Shown: positions 36,147 through 45,234 of the stretch, piece by piece
Layout: the number at the start of each line of letters is the position of its first letter
How positions within the stretch are numbered: position 1 is the first letter of the stretch
Assembly (NCBI RefSeq): GCF_008195825.1
Contig: NZ_CP043329.1
Span: forward strand, 124,001-188,000
Length of the DNA stretch: 64,000 nucleotides
Direction of reading: 5' to 3'
From: Pedobacter aquae
Lineage (GTDB): Bacteria > Bacteroidota > Bacteroidia > Sphingobacteriales > Sphingobacteriaceae
The notes under the pieces: generated by a model
What the model saw: the letters and a program-made list of their open reading frames with translations, nothing else
Told to the model about the DNA's origin: nothing
Database searches by the model: none
Translations under genes and position numbers: made by a program

Positions 36147-36521
36147 TTTTTGAGGTGCTTTTAACAGGGCGCAAAAATAAGGAATTTATTGGATGCTGAG
36201 GTAGATTGTCTTAAAACATAATTTTGGATTAAGTTAAGATCCAATGCCTGCCTACCTTAGGTAAGCATTTCAATAAATTAATATGAAATGATGTGTTTAG
36301 ATGGTTTTTAGCATCTCTATAGCCGGCAAGGATCGTTCCTTTTGTGAGACCAAAAGAAATCAAAGGAAGCCTCAGCGAATTTATGAATATCTTAAAATCA
36401 ATAAAAACTAATGAATAAACTTTTAAAGTGTTACTCATTTGCTTCGGCAAGTTTGTTTTTGATGAATAAAAAAAAGCAAAATTTATGTTTCACTTTAGAG
36501 CAACTTTAGTAGCTTTGTAAG
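36147..36521. other. Intergenic stretch with repeat fragment, no gene seen
   Basis: Contains GCCGGCAAGGATCGTTCCTT and AAAGAAATCAAAGGAAGC, a distant relative of the 17-23 kb dispersed repeat. Nothing else is recognised besides the prfC promoter. Confidence 0.4.
36172..36179 (-). promoter_or_regulatory. Bacteroidota -7 element, TATTTTTG, for prfC
   Basis: Exact TAnnTTTG match on the minus strand 26 bases before the prfC start codon. No clear -33 box. Confidence 0.4.
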
Positions 36522-36869
36522 GTGAGCAAAAATCAGAAGCACAGAAGTATAACGTTTTATAAGAACTACTTTCAAGACTTCTTTATTAAACAGAACAAAA
36601 AAGTAAAAGCAAAAATTGTTTGGACTTTTGAATTGCTTGAAGACTTACAAAGAGTTCCAGAAACTTATCTTAAACATATTGAAAATACTGATGGACTTTA
36701 TGAAATACGGGTTCAAATAGGTAGCGATATTTTTAGAATTTTTTGCTTTTTTGATGAAGGGAAACTGGTTGTTTTAGCTAACGGTTTCCAAAAGAAAACA
36801 CAAAAGACTCCAAAGAAAGAAATAGAAATAGCACTTAAAATTAAAGCAGAATATGAAAGCGAAAAATAA
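36522..36869 (+). CDS. higB: HigB-like toxin (RelE/ParE superfamily)
   Basis: 115 residues from a GTG start. The Gp49/HigB pattern is present: KVKAKIVWTFELLEDLQRVP, GLYEIRVQIGSDIFRIFCFF and LVVLANGFQKKTQKTPKKEI. HigB toxins cut mRNA on the ribosome. The antitoxin gene overlaps by 17 bases downstream, toxin first as in higBA modules. Confidence 0.85.
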   Translation: MSKNQKHRSITFYKNYFQDFFIKQNKKVKAKIVWTFELLEDLQRVPETYLKHIENTDGLYEIRVQIGSDIFRIFCFFDEGKLVVLANGFQKKTQKTPKKEIEIALKIKAEYESEK

Positions 36870-37158
36870 AAGCTTAACAACTCTTGAAGAGTTCAAAGAA
36901 ACAAACTACGGAAAACGTGGAACAAAAGAGCGTGATGAACTTGAAGCAGGTTATGAAGTATTTAAAATTGGTGCTTTGATTCACGATACAAGAATTGAAT
37001 TAGGAATGACACAAAAGCAACTTGCCGAAAAAGTGGGGACAACCAAATCTTATATTTCAAAAATTGAGAACAACATCAAAGAAGCTCGTATTTCTACACT
37101 TCAAAAAATTATTGAACTTGGTTTTGGTGGCCGACTTGAACTGAATGTAAAAATTTAG
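36853..37158 (+). CDS. higA: HigA-like antitoxin (XRE family)
   Basis: 101 residues. The C-terminal half is an XRE helix-turn-helix (ALIHDTRIELGMTQKQLAEK, VGTTKSYISKIENNIKEA). It neutralises the HigB toxin and represses the operon. The start lies inside the toxin gene, which ties their translation. Confidence 0.85.
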   Translation: MKAKNKSLTTLEEFKETNYGKRGTKERDELEAGYEVFKIGALIHDTRIELGMTQKQLAEKVGTTKSYISKIENNIKEARISTLQKIIELGFGGRLELNVKI

Positions 37159-37209
37159 TAGAAAGGATTAGCTTCTAAATCAATCTTAACCAATACGATG
37201 AATATCCTA

Positions 37210-38748
37210 CTAAGCCTTATCCGTCATCACCGGATAATCCGGATCTTCCAGAATATTTACATCAATAATCCCTTGGGCATTGGCTAATAAACGTCTACAA
37301 TCTTCACTCAAATGTTTCAAGTGCAAGGTTTTACCCGCTTGTTGATACCTTTCTGTTAGTTTATGAAGGGCATCTATCCCAGACATATCTGCAACTCTGC
37401 TTTCTTTAAAATCAATGATGACTTCTTGAGGGTCGTTTTGGATATCGAACTTTTCTGTAAATTGGCTTACCGAAGCAAAGAACAAAGGCCCATATATTTC
37501 ATAATGTTTGATACCTTGTTCATCTATATATTTCTTAGCTCTGATTCTCTTTGCACTTTCCCAGGCAAATACCAAAGCAGATATCACCACCCCTATAAGT
37601 ACTGCTAAAGCTAGATTATGCAACCAAATGGTGATGAGTGCAACCAAAATACCTGTAAAAATATCTTGTTTAGGCATTTTATTGATGATGCGAAAACTTA
37701 TCCATTCAAAAGTGCCTATGGCTACCATAAACATGACGCCCACTAAAGCAGCAATAGGAACTTTTTCTATCACAGGAGCACCTACCAAAACAATCAATAA
37801 AATGGTAAAGGCAGCAATAATACTTGATAAACGGGCTCTTGCACCAGCAGAAAGGTTAATAAGGGTTTGGGCTATCATGGCGCAACCACCCATGCCATAA
37901 AAGAAACCATTCAGGAGGTTGGCACTACCTAAAGCCAAGCATTCTTTATTCCCTTTTCCTTTGGTATGGGTAATTTCATCAACCAGATTGAGGGTTAACA
38001 AACTTTCTGTTAAGCCAACGCCAGCCATAATTAAGGCATAAGGGAAAATTAGCTCTAATGTTTCCAGGTTAAAAGGTATCTGAGGTATATGAAAAGGAGG
38101 GAAGCCGCCACTTACTGAAGCAATATCCTGTACCGTTTTGGTATCTATACCCAAGGTTAAAACCAAGATAAAGACAACAATAATAGCTACCAAGGAAGCG
38201 GGAATAGCTTTCGTAATTTTAGGAAAACCTATAACTATTACAATGGTGAGCGCTATTAAACCTAACATGGTATACAGGGCTTGTCCGCTTAACCATACTT
38301 CTTGCCCGTTGACTAAGGTTTTGAGTTGTTGAAATTGAGAGGTAAAAATAATCACCGCCAAACCATTCACAAAACCATACATAACAGGTTGTGGTACTAA
38401 CCTAATAAATTTACCTAATTTAAATAAGCCCACTAGAATTTGGATTAATCCGGCCAGAGCTACTGCGGCAAGGACATAATCTAAGCCATGATCCTGCATT
38501 AATGCAATAAGCACAACAGCTGTAGCACCCGCCCCGCCAGAAACCATACCGGGTCTGCCGCCAAAAACAGCAGTTACCAAACCCATCATAAAAGCAGCAT
38601 ATAAACCTACCAAAGGAGGGAAACCTGCTAATATGGCAAAGGATAAAGATTCTGGAACCATGGTCATGGCTACTGTTAAACCTGCTAGTATTTCTATCTT
38701 ATAATCTATTTTTTGTTTAAAATCAAAGAGTTGCAATGGGGCTTTCAA
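37210..38748 (-). CDS. SulP-family inorganic anion transporter with STAS domain
   Basis: 512 residues with 10-12 membrane helices (PESLSFAILAGFPPLVGLYA and GGRPGMVSGGAGATAVVLIA are family signatures) and a C-terminal STAS domain at about 430-500 (EVIIDFKESRVADMSGIDAL). SulP proteins move sulfate, bicarbonate or related anions; the substrate cannot be read from sequence. Transcribed alone. Confidence 0.9.
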   Translation of the reverse strand: MKAPLQLFDFKQKIDYKIEILAGLTVAMTMVPESLSFAILAGFPPLVGLYAAFMMGLVTAVFGGRPGMVSGGAGATAVVLIALMQDHGLDYVLAAVALAGLIQILVGLFKLGKFIRLVPQPVMYGFVNGLAVIIFTSQFQQLKTLVNGQEVWLSGQALYTMLGLIALTIVIVIGFPKITKAIPASLVAIIVVFILVLTLGIDTKTVQDIASVSGGFPPFHIPQIPFNLETLELIFPYALIMAGVGLTESLLTLNLVDEITHTKGKGNKECLALGSANLLNGFFYGMGGCAMIAQTLINLSAGARARLSSIIAAFTILLIVLVGAPVIEKVPIAALVGVMFMVAIGTFEWISFRIINKMPKQDIFTGILVALITIWLHNLALAVLIGVVISALVFAWESAKRIRAKKYIDEQGIKHYEIYGPLFFASVSQFTEKFDIQNDPQEVIIDFKESRVADMSGIDALHKLTERYQQAGKTLHLKHLSEDCRRLLANAQGIIDVNILEDPDYPVMTDKA

Positions 38749-38857
38749 GTGGTGGGGTATTAGTTAGTTGGTAGTCAATTGTCTATGGTTCATTGTCCAT
38801 AGTTTATTGTTAATTTAAATAGCTATTATAGTGGATTTTATCAGGCTTTCCGCTTTT

Positions 38858-38986
38858 TTAAGCCTTCATCCAATAATACAAGGCTATAAAAATAAGACTT
38901 ACCAAAATGGAAAGTATCCAGAATAAGCGTTTCTCATTGCCGCTATTTTCGCTTCTAAAGTGATATTTTCTTTTGTTTCCTAGCAT
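38858..38986 (-). CDS. 42-residue single-helix membrane protein downstream of rlmH
   Basis: Starts MLGNKRKYHFRSENS, then a hydrophobic helix (LFWILSILVSLIFIALYYW) and ends MKA. It follows rlmH on the same strand with a 12-base gap, so it is probably in the same transcript. Basic N-terminus inside, one helix. No family is known to me; small size makes it easy to miss. Confidence 0.55.
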   Translation of the reverse strand: MLGNKRKYHFRSENSGNEKRLFWILSILVSLIFIALYYWMKA

Positions 38987-38998
38987 AATATTTATTTT

Positions 38999-39472
38999 TT
39001 ATTCGTGATGATAAGGCTCTCCTTTAAGGATGGTGAAAGCCCTATAAACTTGTTCAACAAAGAAAAGCCTTACCATTTGATGCGAAAAAGTCATCTTAGA
39101 GAGTGATAATTTATCTTGCGCTCTTTGATGTAAACTGGCATCAAAACCATAAGGGCCGCCTACAATAAAAACCAATTGTTGTACACTGCCAATCATTTTC
39201 TTATTCATAAAATCGGCAAAATGCATAGAGCTTAATTCTTTTCCTCTTTCGTCTAATAACACCACATGGTCTGTATGGTTCAATTGCTTAAAAATAATTT
39301 CGGCCTCTTTGTTCTTTTGTTGGTCTTCACTTAAACTCTTTGTTTTTTTTAATTCGGGGATTTCAATGATTTCAAATTTGATATAATGCTTTAATCTCTT
39401 GAGGTATTTTTCTATCCCTTCTAAGATGTATTTATCTTCGGTTTTACCAACGGTTAAGAGTGTAATTTTCAT
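38999..39472 (-). CDS. rlmH: 23S rRNA (pseudouridine-1915-N3)-methyltransferase
   Basis: 157 residues, the normal length. SPOUT family motifs: VVLLDERGKELSS, FIVGGPYGF and the C-terminal LSLSKMTFSHQMVRLFFVEQ with YRAFTILKGEPYHHE. It methylates Ψ1915 in helix 69 of the ribosome. Confidence 0.95.
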   Translation of the reverse strand: MKITLLTVGKTEDKYILEGIEKYLKRLKHYIKFEIIEIPELKKTKSLSEDQQKNKEAEIIFKQLNHTDHVVLLDERGKELSSMHFADFMNKKMIGSVQQLVFIVGGPYGFDASLHQRAQDKLSLSKMTFSHQMVRLFFVEQVYRAFTILKGEPYHHE

Positions 39473-39567
39473 CGTTTAATCATTCATTTAAGACAATGAT
39501 TGCCTTTCTGTATTTGAAGGGTTTAATATGGTAAAATGTTTTAATATCTTGCTTCAAATTTTTTATC

Positions 39568-41391
39568 ATGTCTTCAACTGATATTCTACAAGATTATCAA
39601 TCGCAAATTTCGGACTTTAAAGCGCAAAATAAAGCACTTAAAAAGTTAATCAATAAGTATTCCTTTGCTCGTTTAGGCTTGTTTCTATTGGCTATATTGC
39701 TTATTAAACTCTTTTTTAATGTTGGCCTCACTGCTGTAGCTTTTATTGCTGTATTTCTTTTATTAGGCTTCTTGATATTGGTTAAAATACAACAAAAGAA
39801 GGTGGATTTGCTCCGCTTTCAAGAAACTAAATTAAGACTTTTAGAAAATGAGCTAGCGGTATTGGCAGGGGGTATAAATTGCTATGATGATGGTACTGAT
39901 TTTATAGATGCTCAACATCCTTATACCGATGATTTAGATATTTTTGGTCCTCAATCTTTATATCATTACCTCAATAGGTGTGCTTCTCATGAGGCTACCA
40001 AAACCTTGGCCGCCTGGCTAAAAGCGCCAGCAACATTAGCAGCTATTAAAGAGCGCCATGCGGCTGTACAAGAGTTAAAGTCTGTGCAAAAAGAAGGACT
40101 AGCGTTTAGGACACGTTTGTTTTTATTAGAACCAAATCTTTTAACCACTTTAGGCCTTTTTATAGCAAAAGATTTAGGCGCTCTGTTGCAGTTCTTAAAT
40201 CAGCAAAGACTAAAAAATGTGGTTCGGGTTTTACCTTTTATCAATCTATCAGCTTTAGCTGTCGCGATATTTTTAGGGGGTGCTTGGTGGAGTGTTTTAG
40301 GTTTGCTTTTATTAGGAAACGGACTTTTCTACTCTTTCTTTAAAAATAAGATAGATGTAGTACATCTTCAGGTAGAGAAAGCCGCAAATGCTTTAGATGC
40401 CTATGCCCAAAATGTGAAATGGATAGAAGATAAGTATTGGGAAAACAACTTGATCAATAATTTACTTCAAGATATAAAGCCAGAAATACCGCTAAGCGAA
40501 AAAATAAATAGTCTTAGAAAATTGGTAGTAAGGTTAAACTATCGTTTAAATATGCTGGTGGGTTCTTTCCTTAATCTTTTTTTTCAATGGGATTTACGTA
40601 CGCTTTTGATGCTTAAAGATTGGCATCAGCAACACCAACATAGTATTGTAGCAGGCTTTGAGCTGATGGCACAAGTAGAAGCTTTATTAAGCTTATCAAA
40701 TTTAGATTATAACCATCCAGAATGGGTTTATCCGCAATTAGAACAGGATTTTACTTTTAATGCCAGAGCTTTGGGGCATCCGCTCATTCCTGCAAAAGAG
40801 CGAGTAAATAACCACTTTTCTTTAGCTACACAAGCTACCACAGATGTGATTACAGGCTCTAATATGGCAGGGAAATCAACATTTTTAAGAACAGTAGGGG
40901 TAAATATGGTTTTAGCTTTTGCAGGTTCAAAAGTTTGTGCTTCAAGTTTCAAAACTTCCATTTTTAAATTGGTAAGCTATATGCGGATAAAAGATTCCTT
41001 GCAAAATCAAACTTCAACTTTTAAGGCCGAAATAGATAGGTTAAAAATGATTTTAGATTATACACAGCAAGAAAAACAGGCTTTTGTATTGATAGATGAA
41101 ATGCTGCGTGGAACCAATAGCAAAGATAAATACCTGGGTACCAAAGTATTTATCAAGAAACTGATAGCGCAAGCTACACCAGGCTTTATTGCTACGCATG
41201 ATTTACAAATTGCTGATTTAGAACAAGAATATCCACAGCAATTGCGAAACTTTCATTTCGATATACAATTACAAGGGAGTGAAATGTATTTTGATTATCA
41301 GATAAAACTTGGAAAGTGCGAAACTTTTAATGCTTCTTTACTTTTAAAAGCCATTGGTCTGAATATTGGTGATGAACATAAGTTATCTTAA
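39568..41391 (+). CDS. Membrane-anchored MutS-family ATPase
   Basis: 607 residues. Two pairs of membrane helices (about 52-82 and 220-260) precede a MutS core: ITGSNMAGKSTFLRTVGVNM (Walker A), AFVLIDEMLRGTNSKDKYLG (Walker B and signature) and FIATHDLQIADL. The DNA mismatch-binding domain is missing. This is the Bacteroidota membrane form of MutS-related proteins; its role is unknown and it is not a replacement for MutS. Two genes downstream of rlmH but on the other strand. Confidence 0.85.
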   Translation: MSSTDILQDYQSQISDFKAQNKALKKLINKYSFARLGLFLLAILLIKLFFNVGLTAVAFIAVFLLLGFLILVKIQQKKVDLLRFQETKLRLLENELAVLAGGINCYDDGTDFIDAQHPYTDDLDIFGPQSLYHYLNRCASHEATKTLAAWLKAPATLAAIKERHAAVQELKSVQKEGLAFRTRLFLLEPNLLTTLGLFIAKDLGALLQFLNQQRLKNVVRVLPFINLSALAVAIFLGGAWWSVLGLLLLGNGLFYSFFKNKIDVVHLQVEKAANALDAYAQNVKWIEDKYWENNLINNLLQDIKPEIPLSEKINSLRKLVVRLNYRLNMLVGSFLNLFFQWDLRTLLMLKDWHQQHQHSIVAGFELMAQVEALLSLSNLDYNHPEWVYPQLEQDFTFNARALGHPLIPAKERVNNHFSLATQATTDVITGSNMAGKSTFLRTVGVNMVLAFAGSKVCASSFKTSIFKLVSYMRIKDSLQNQTSTFKAEIDRLKMILDYTQQEKQAFVLIDEMLRGTNSKDKYLGTKVFIKKLIAQATPGFIATHDLQIADLEQEYPQQLRNFHFDIQLQGSEMYFDYQIKLGKCETFNASLLLKAIGLNIGDEHKLS

Positions 41392-41449
41392 AAAGCTTTA
41401 TATCTTGGGGTTTATTTATTAATTTCGAAACCATTAACGCTAAAAAACA

Positions 41450-42025
41450 ATGAATATAAGAATGACTATGATGGCATTATTAGCCATTACAATTTTTTAC
41501 AGCTCTTGTAAATCTAAAAAAGTGGTAGCACCACCAGCGCCAGAACCTGTAGCTGCAGCACCTGCACCAGCTCCGGCACCAGCGCCTGTAGTAAAAGACA
41601 CAGATAATGATGGTATTCCTGATGATAAAGACGAATGTCCTGAAGAGAAAGGAACAGCAGCATCTAAAGGTTGCCCTGAAGCAGTAGCGCAAGTGTTTAA
41701 TTACAAAAATATTCAGTTTGAGTTTAACTCATCAGTTCTAAAAACTTCTTCTTATGTAGCTTTAGATGAGATTGCAAGAATGATGAAAACTAAGCCAGAA
41801 GCTAAATTTCAATTAAACGGGCATTCTTCTGCGGAAGGTACAGAACAAAGAAATATGATGCTTTCTGTTGACAGAGCTAATGCTGTTAAAGCTTATTTAG
41901 TAAACAACGGAATTAAATCAAGCAATTTAATTACCAAAGGTTTTGGCGAGTCTTCTCCTTTAGTATCAAATGATACAGAAGATGGAAGAGCGAAAAATAG
42001 AAGGGTAGAAGTTAAGCCGATGTAA
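41450..42025 (+). CDS. OmpA-family lipoprotein with TSP3-type calcium repeat
   Basis: 191 residues. Lipobox FYSSC gives a likely acylated C20. An Ala/Pro linker follows (PAPEPVAAAPAPAPAPAP), then a thrombospondin type 3 repeat (DTDNDGIPDDKDECPEEKG) and a C-terminal OmpA domain (FNSSVLKTSSYVALDEIARM, then GHSSAEGT and RAKNRRVEV). It links the outer membrane to peptidoglycan. A perfect hairpin terminator follows at 42148-42187. Confidence 0.9.
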   Translation: MNIRMTMMALLAITIFYSSCKSKKVVAPPAPEPVAAAPAPAPAPAPVVKDTDNDGIPDDKDECPEEKGTAASKGCPEAVAQVFNYKNIQFEFNSSVLKTSSYVALDEIARMMKTKPEAKFQLNGHSSAEGTEQRNMMLSVDRANAVKAYLVNNGIKSSNLITKGFGESSPLVSNDTEDGRAKNRRVEVKPM

Positions 42026-42326
42026 GGATCGGTTGTCAGTTGTCAGTTGCCGGTTGCCAGTTATGAGTTGACAGTTGTCGGTTATCAGTTGCCGGTTTCG
42101 GGTTGCCAGAAAATCATTTATGCTTGCCAGTTATCAGGCTTTCTAACAAAAGAAGCGAACTTTTTTTCTGTAAAGTTCGCTTCTTTTATATTAGCGGTGT
42201 TTCTACTCATCGCTTTCCACCTCCAACCCTCTACTTTCCACCTTCCACTTTAAACTCTCCAATTTCCACGTTCAACTTAAAACTTTCCACTTAAAACCTT
42301 CCACCTCCAACTTAAAACCTTCCACT
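42026..42326. repeat. Low-complexity intergenic tract with terminator
   Basis: Starts with TTGTCAGTTGCCGGTTGCC-like words (42030-42115), holds the terminator, then TTCCACC/TTCCACTTT words to the end. These word families recur elsewhere in this genome's gaps. Confidence 0.6.
42148..42187. terminator. Bidirectional intrinsic terminator
   Basis: AAAAGAAGCGAACTTT (42148-42163) pairs perfectly with AAAGTTCGCTTCTTTT (42172-42187) around 8 bases. T-rich on both sides, so it can end the OmpA transcript and the opposing sugar-locus transcript. Confidence 0.85.
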
Positions 42327-43343
42327 TTAATCCAAATCCACCACAGCTTTAATAACGCCATTTTCTGGATTTAGCCAAGTATGAAACTGATCTTTAACCT
42401 CGTCAAACTTTACACGATGTGTGATATAAGTGGTAGGGTCTACTTCTTTATTTTCCATAGCTTTTATCACATGCTCAAAATCCTCACGGGTAGCATTTCT
42501 ACTGCTCATTAAGGTAGCTTCTCTTTTATGAAACTCTGGGTGACTAAAGCTGATATCGCCTTTTTGTAAACCTATCAAAACAAATCTTGCTCCATGTGCC
42601 ATGTATTGGAAAGCGTTGTTGATGGCTTTTAAATTTCCGGTAGCGTCAATCACTACAGTTGGCATATCGCCATTGGTAATTCTTTTGAGTTCTTCAGTAA
42701 CATCTGCCTGCAAAGCATTAATGGTATAATCAACTTTTAAACGCTCTTTACAGAAAGAAAGTCGGTTTTCATTAATATCTAAAGCAATTACTTTTGCTCC
42801 GGCAATACGGGCAAATTCCATAGTGCCTAAGCCAATGGGGCCTGCGCCAATAACCAAAACAAATTCGCCGGGTGTAACTTGTGCTCTTCTTACGCCATGG
42901 GCGCCAATAGCTAAGGGTTCTACCAAAGCCAAAGCATCAAAACCTAATTGATGGCCATGTAATAAAGCATAAGATGGAACCGATACATATTCTGCCATGC
43001 CACCATCAATATGAACACCAAAAACTTGTATTGCGGCACAGCAGTTAGGCTTCTGATTTCTACAAGCCACACATTTGCCACAGTTAAAATAAGGGATAAA
43101 ACTTACCGATTCTCCAACTTTAAAATCAGGGGCACCGTCTACAGCTATAAGTTCGCCAGCTAATTCATGACCTAATATTCTTGGGTAGCTAAAAAAAGGT
43201 TGTGTGCCTTCAAAAGCATGAAGATCTGTACCACAAATGCCTATTCTTTTTATTTTAATGATGGCTTGTCCTTTTTCTAAAACAGGTTCTGCGGCTGTTC
43301 TGTATGCAAATTTCCCCGGCTCCTGGCATTCTAATACTTTCAT
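42327..43343 (-). CDS. Zinc-dependent alcohol dehydrogenase in the fucose-type locus
   Basis: 338 residues. MDR family: catalytic zinc residues in GICGTDLHAFEG and GHELAGEL, structural zinc cysteines CGKCVACRNQKPNCC, and the NAD-binding VLVIGAGPIGLGTMEFARIA. The family includes sorbitol and L-gulonate dehydrogenases. Last gene of the four-gene minus-strand operon; the likely substrate is an acid or alcohol made from the imported sugar. In the known L-fucose oxidation route a short-chain dehydrogenase does a similar step, so this may be a variant. Confidence 0.8.
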   Translation of the reverse strand: MKVLECQEPGKFAYRTAAEPVLEKGQAIIKIKRIGICGTDLHAFEGTQPFFSYPRILGHELAGELIAVDGAPDFKVGESVSFIPYFNCGKCVACRNQKPNCCAAIQVFGVHIDGGMAEYVSVPSYALLHGHQLGFDALALVEPLAIGAHGVRRAQVTPGEFVLVIGAGPIGLGTMEFARIAGAKVIALDINENRLSFCKERLKVDYTINALQADVTEELKRITNGDMPTVVIDATGNLKAINNAFQYMAHGARFVLIGLQKGDISFSHPEFHKREATLMSSRNATREDFEHVIKAMENKEVDPTTYITHRVKFDEVKDQFHTWLNPENGVIKAVVDLD

Positions 43344-43355
43344 GAATAATCTTTG

Positions 43356-44183
43356 TTATATATTATAAAATTTAGCAGCGTTTTCGCCCATCACCTTGTC
43401 TTGTTCTGTGCTGGATAAAGATTGGATATAAGTTTTAAAAATCTCTAAAACCTGTTTATAATCTGCGGCAACTCTGCAAACCGGCCAATCGCTACCATAC
43501 ATCAACCTATCTGTACCAAAAGCATTAAAAACAACATCCAGATAAGGTTCAAAATCCGCTTGTTTCCAATTTTTCCAATCGGCTTCTGTAACCATACCCG
43601 AAACTTTACAGGATACATTTTCATGCTGAGCAAGTTTTTTAATGGCTTTTTCCCAATCTGTAATTTTTTGATGTTTAATATCCGGTTTAGCGATATGGTC
43701 TAGTACGAAAGCTTGGTTAGGGAAAGTTTCAACCAAAGTGCTGGAGAAATCAATTTGGTCTTCAAAAATGAGGATATCATAAGTAAAGCCAAATTGCTGA
43801 AGTTTAGAAATACCATTCATAAACTCCTTTTTCAACATCAGCGCTCTATCTTGCTCGCCTTGTAAAACATGGCGGAAGCCCTTCATGATAGGAAACTGCT
43901 GGTAATAAGCCAAGCGTTCTTCTATATTGTCAGCTTGTAAATCAACCCAACCTACTACGCCTTTAATGAAATCATTTTTGGAAGCGTTAGCAAGCTGAAA
44001 ATCATTTTCTTCTTCTGATTGATGAGATTGTACCGTAATACAAGCATCTAAACCATTTTCTTTTAAGATGGGATGTAAATCTTCAGGTAAATGGTTTTGC
44101 CTGATGACCGACATGTCATCCGAAATCCAATCGTATTTTATAGGGTCGTACACCCAGAAATGTTGATGTGCATCTATTTTCAT
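43356..44183 (-). CDS. Amidohydrolase, L-fuconolactonase-like
   Basis: 275 residues. The N-terminal IDAHQHFWVYDPIKYDWISD and the C-terminal RLMYGSDWPVCRVAADY are typical of the amidohydrolase_2 group that opens sugar lactones. The gene sits between an aldo/keto reductase (12 bases on the other side is the zinc dehydrogenase) and thus takes the lactone made by the dehydrogenase. Full length. Confidence 0.85.
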   Translation of the reverse strand: MKIDAHQHFWVYDPIKYDWISDDMSVIRQNHLPEDLHPILKENGLDACITVQSHQSEEENDFQLANASKNDFIKGVVGWVDLQADNIEERLAYYQQFPIMKGFRHVLQGEQDRALMLKKEFMNGISKLQQFGFTYDILIFEDQIDFSSTLVETFPNQAFVLDHIAKPDIKHQKITDWEKAIKKLAQHENVSCKVSGMVTEADWKNWKQADFEPYLDVVFNAFGTDRLMYGSDWPVCRVAADYKQVLEIFKTYIQSLSSTEQDKVMGENAAKFYNI

Positions 44184-44187
44184 ATCC

Positions 44188-45228
44188 TTAAGAAATGCTT
44201 AAACTAGGTTTTAAAGTAATTAAATTTTCTTCTTCAAGTTTTTGCCAAAAAGCGTCGCAAATGTAATCATTTGCCATGGCTATATTACCTTCAACACGCT
44301 TAGGATTGCTGGTATTAAGCGCTATACTTTTTACACCAGGGGCCGATAAACCAAACTGCACACAAGCACTTGCAGGTTTAACATCAAAGTCGGCACATAT
44401 TTTATAAAACTGGTCTCTCCACTTGAATAACTCTTGATGCTGGGGGTTATCTCTGCTTACAGGAACGTAGTTGTAAAAATCTCCACCAGTTAAAAAACCA
44501 GCATTAAACACGGCAGAATTGATGATGATTACTCCTTTTTGGCTTAAAACAGTCATGAAATCTAGTAATTCTTTGGGGTGACTGTAAACCGTCATGCTGT
44601 TGGCTATCATCACCCAATCAAAATCTAAATCAGCGCTAAGCTCTTTAATAATTTTCCAATCTTTAGCACCTATACCTATGGCCTTAACTTTACCTTGTTT
44701 TTTTAAGTCAAACAAAGCTTTATAAGCATCCAAAATGTTTTGATATCTTTTTGAACGATCTTCTGCCGAGCTTGCTGCTATTAAATACTCGTCTGGGTCA
44801 TGTACAGAAAGCATTTGCGGGATATAACTGCCCAATAGCTGGTTACCTTGTTCAAAGCATTCTAAAATACCATGGTAGCTTATTTTTTGTACCGCATCGT
44901 TTTTAAGATTTTTCCAAACATAAGGCTCAAAAGTAGGTTCGTCGGTTTTAAGCTCGGTACGTAACCAACCTAATTTATTACTGATGATTACTTCTTCTGG
45001 TTTAACATTTAGTTTCTTCAGGCAATCGCCTAAAGCTTCTAAAGCCAAGCCAGCACCATATTTACCTGCACTATCAAATACCACAGGCTTATCAGCATGT
45101 AGAAAGCATTGTTTAACAATTTCTAGTTTGGTGTCATCATCTAAGGCCGTAAATAAATTGCCCAAGCTGCTGGTGCCAAAAATTACTTTTGGTATTTGAA
45201 ATCCTTCGCTACTGTTTGTACTATTCAT
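44188..45228 (-). CDS. Aldo/keto reductase, L-fucose/D-threo-aldose 1-dehydrogenase-like
   Basis: 346 residues. AKR fold with PKVIFGTSSLGNLFTALDDD, VVFDSAGKYGAGLALEALGD (catalytic D and Y) and VKAIGIGAKDWKIIKE. It is expected to oxidise the sugar at C1 to the lactone with NAD(P). Spacing of 4 bases to the lactonase and 6 to the transporter marks one operon. Confidence 0.85.
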   Translation of the reverse strand: MNSTNSSEGFQIPKVIFGTSSLGNLFTALDDDTKLEIVKQCFLHADKPVVFDSAGKYGAGLALEALGDCLKKLNVKPEEVIISNKLGWLRTELKTDEPTFEPYVWKNLKNDAVQKISYHGILECFEQGNQLLGSYIPQMLSVHDPDEYLIAASSAEDRSKRYQNILDAYKALFDLKKQGKVKAIGIGAKDWKIIKELSADLDFDWVMIANSMTVYSHPKELLDFMTVLSQKGVIIINSAVFNAGFLTGGDFYNYVPVSRDNPQHQELFKWRDQFYKICADFDVKPASACVQFGLSAPGVKSIALNTSNPKRVEGNIAMANDYICDAFWQKLEEENLITLKPSLSIS

Positions 45229-45234
45229 AAAAAA

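Noticed and set aside
41450-42025. TATCTTGG upstream of the OmpA gene as a -7 box
   Set aside because: One mismatch to TAnnTTTG at a key T; not strong enough to list.
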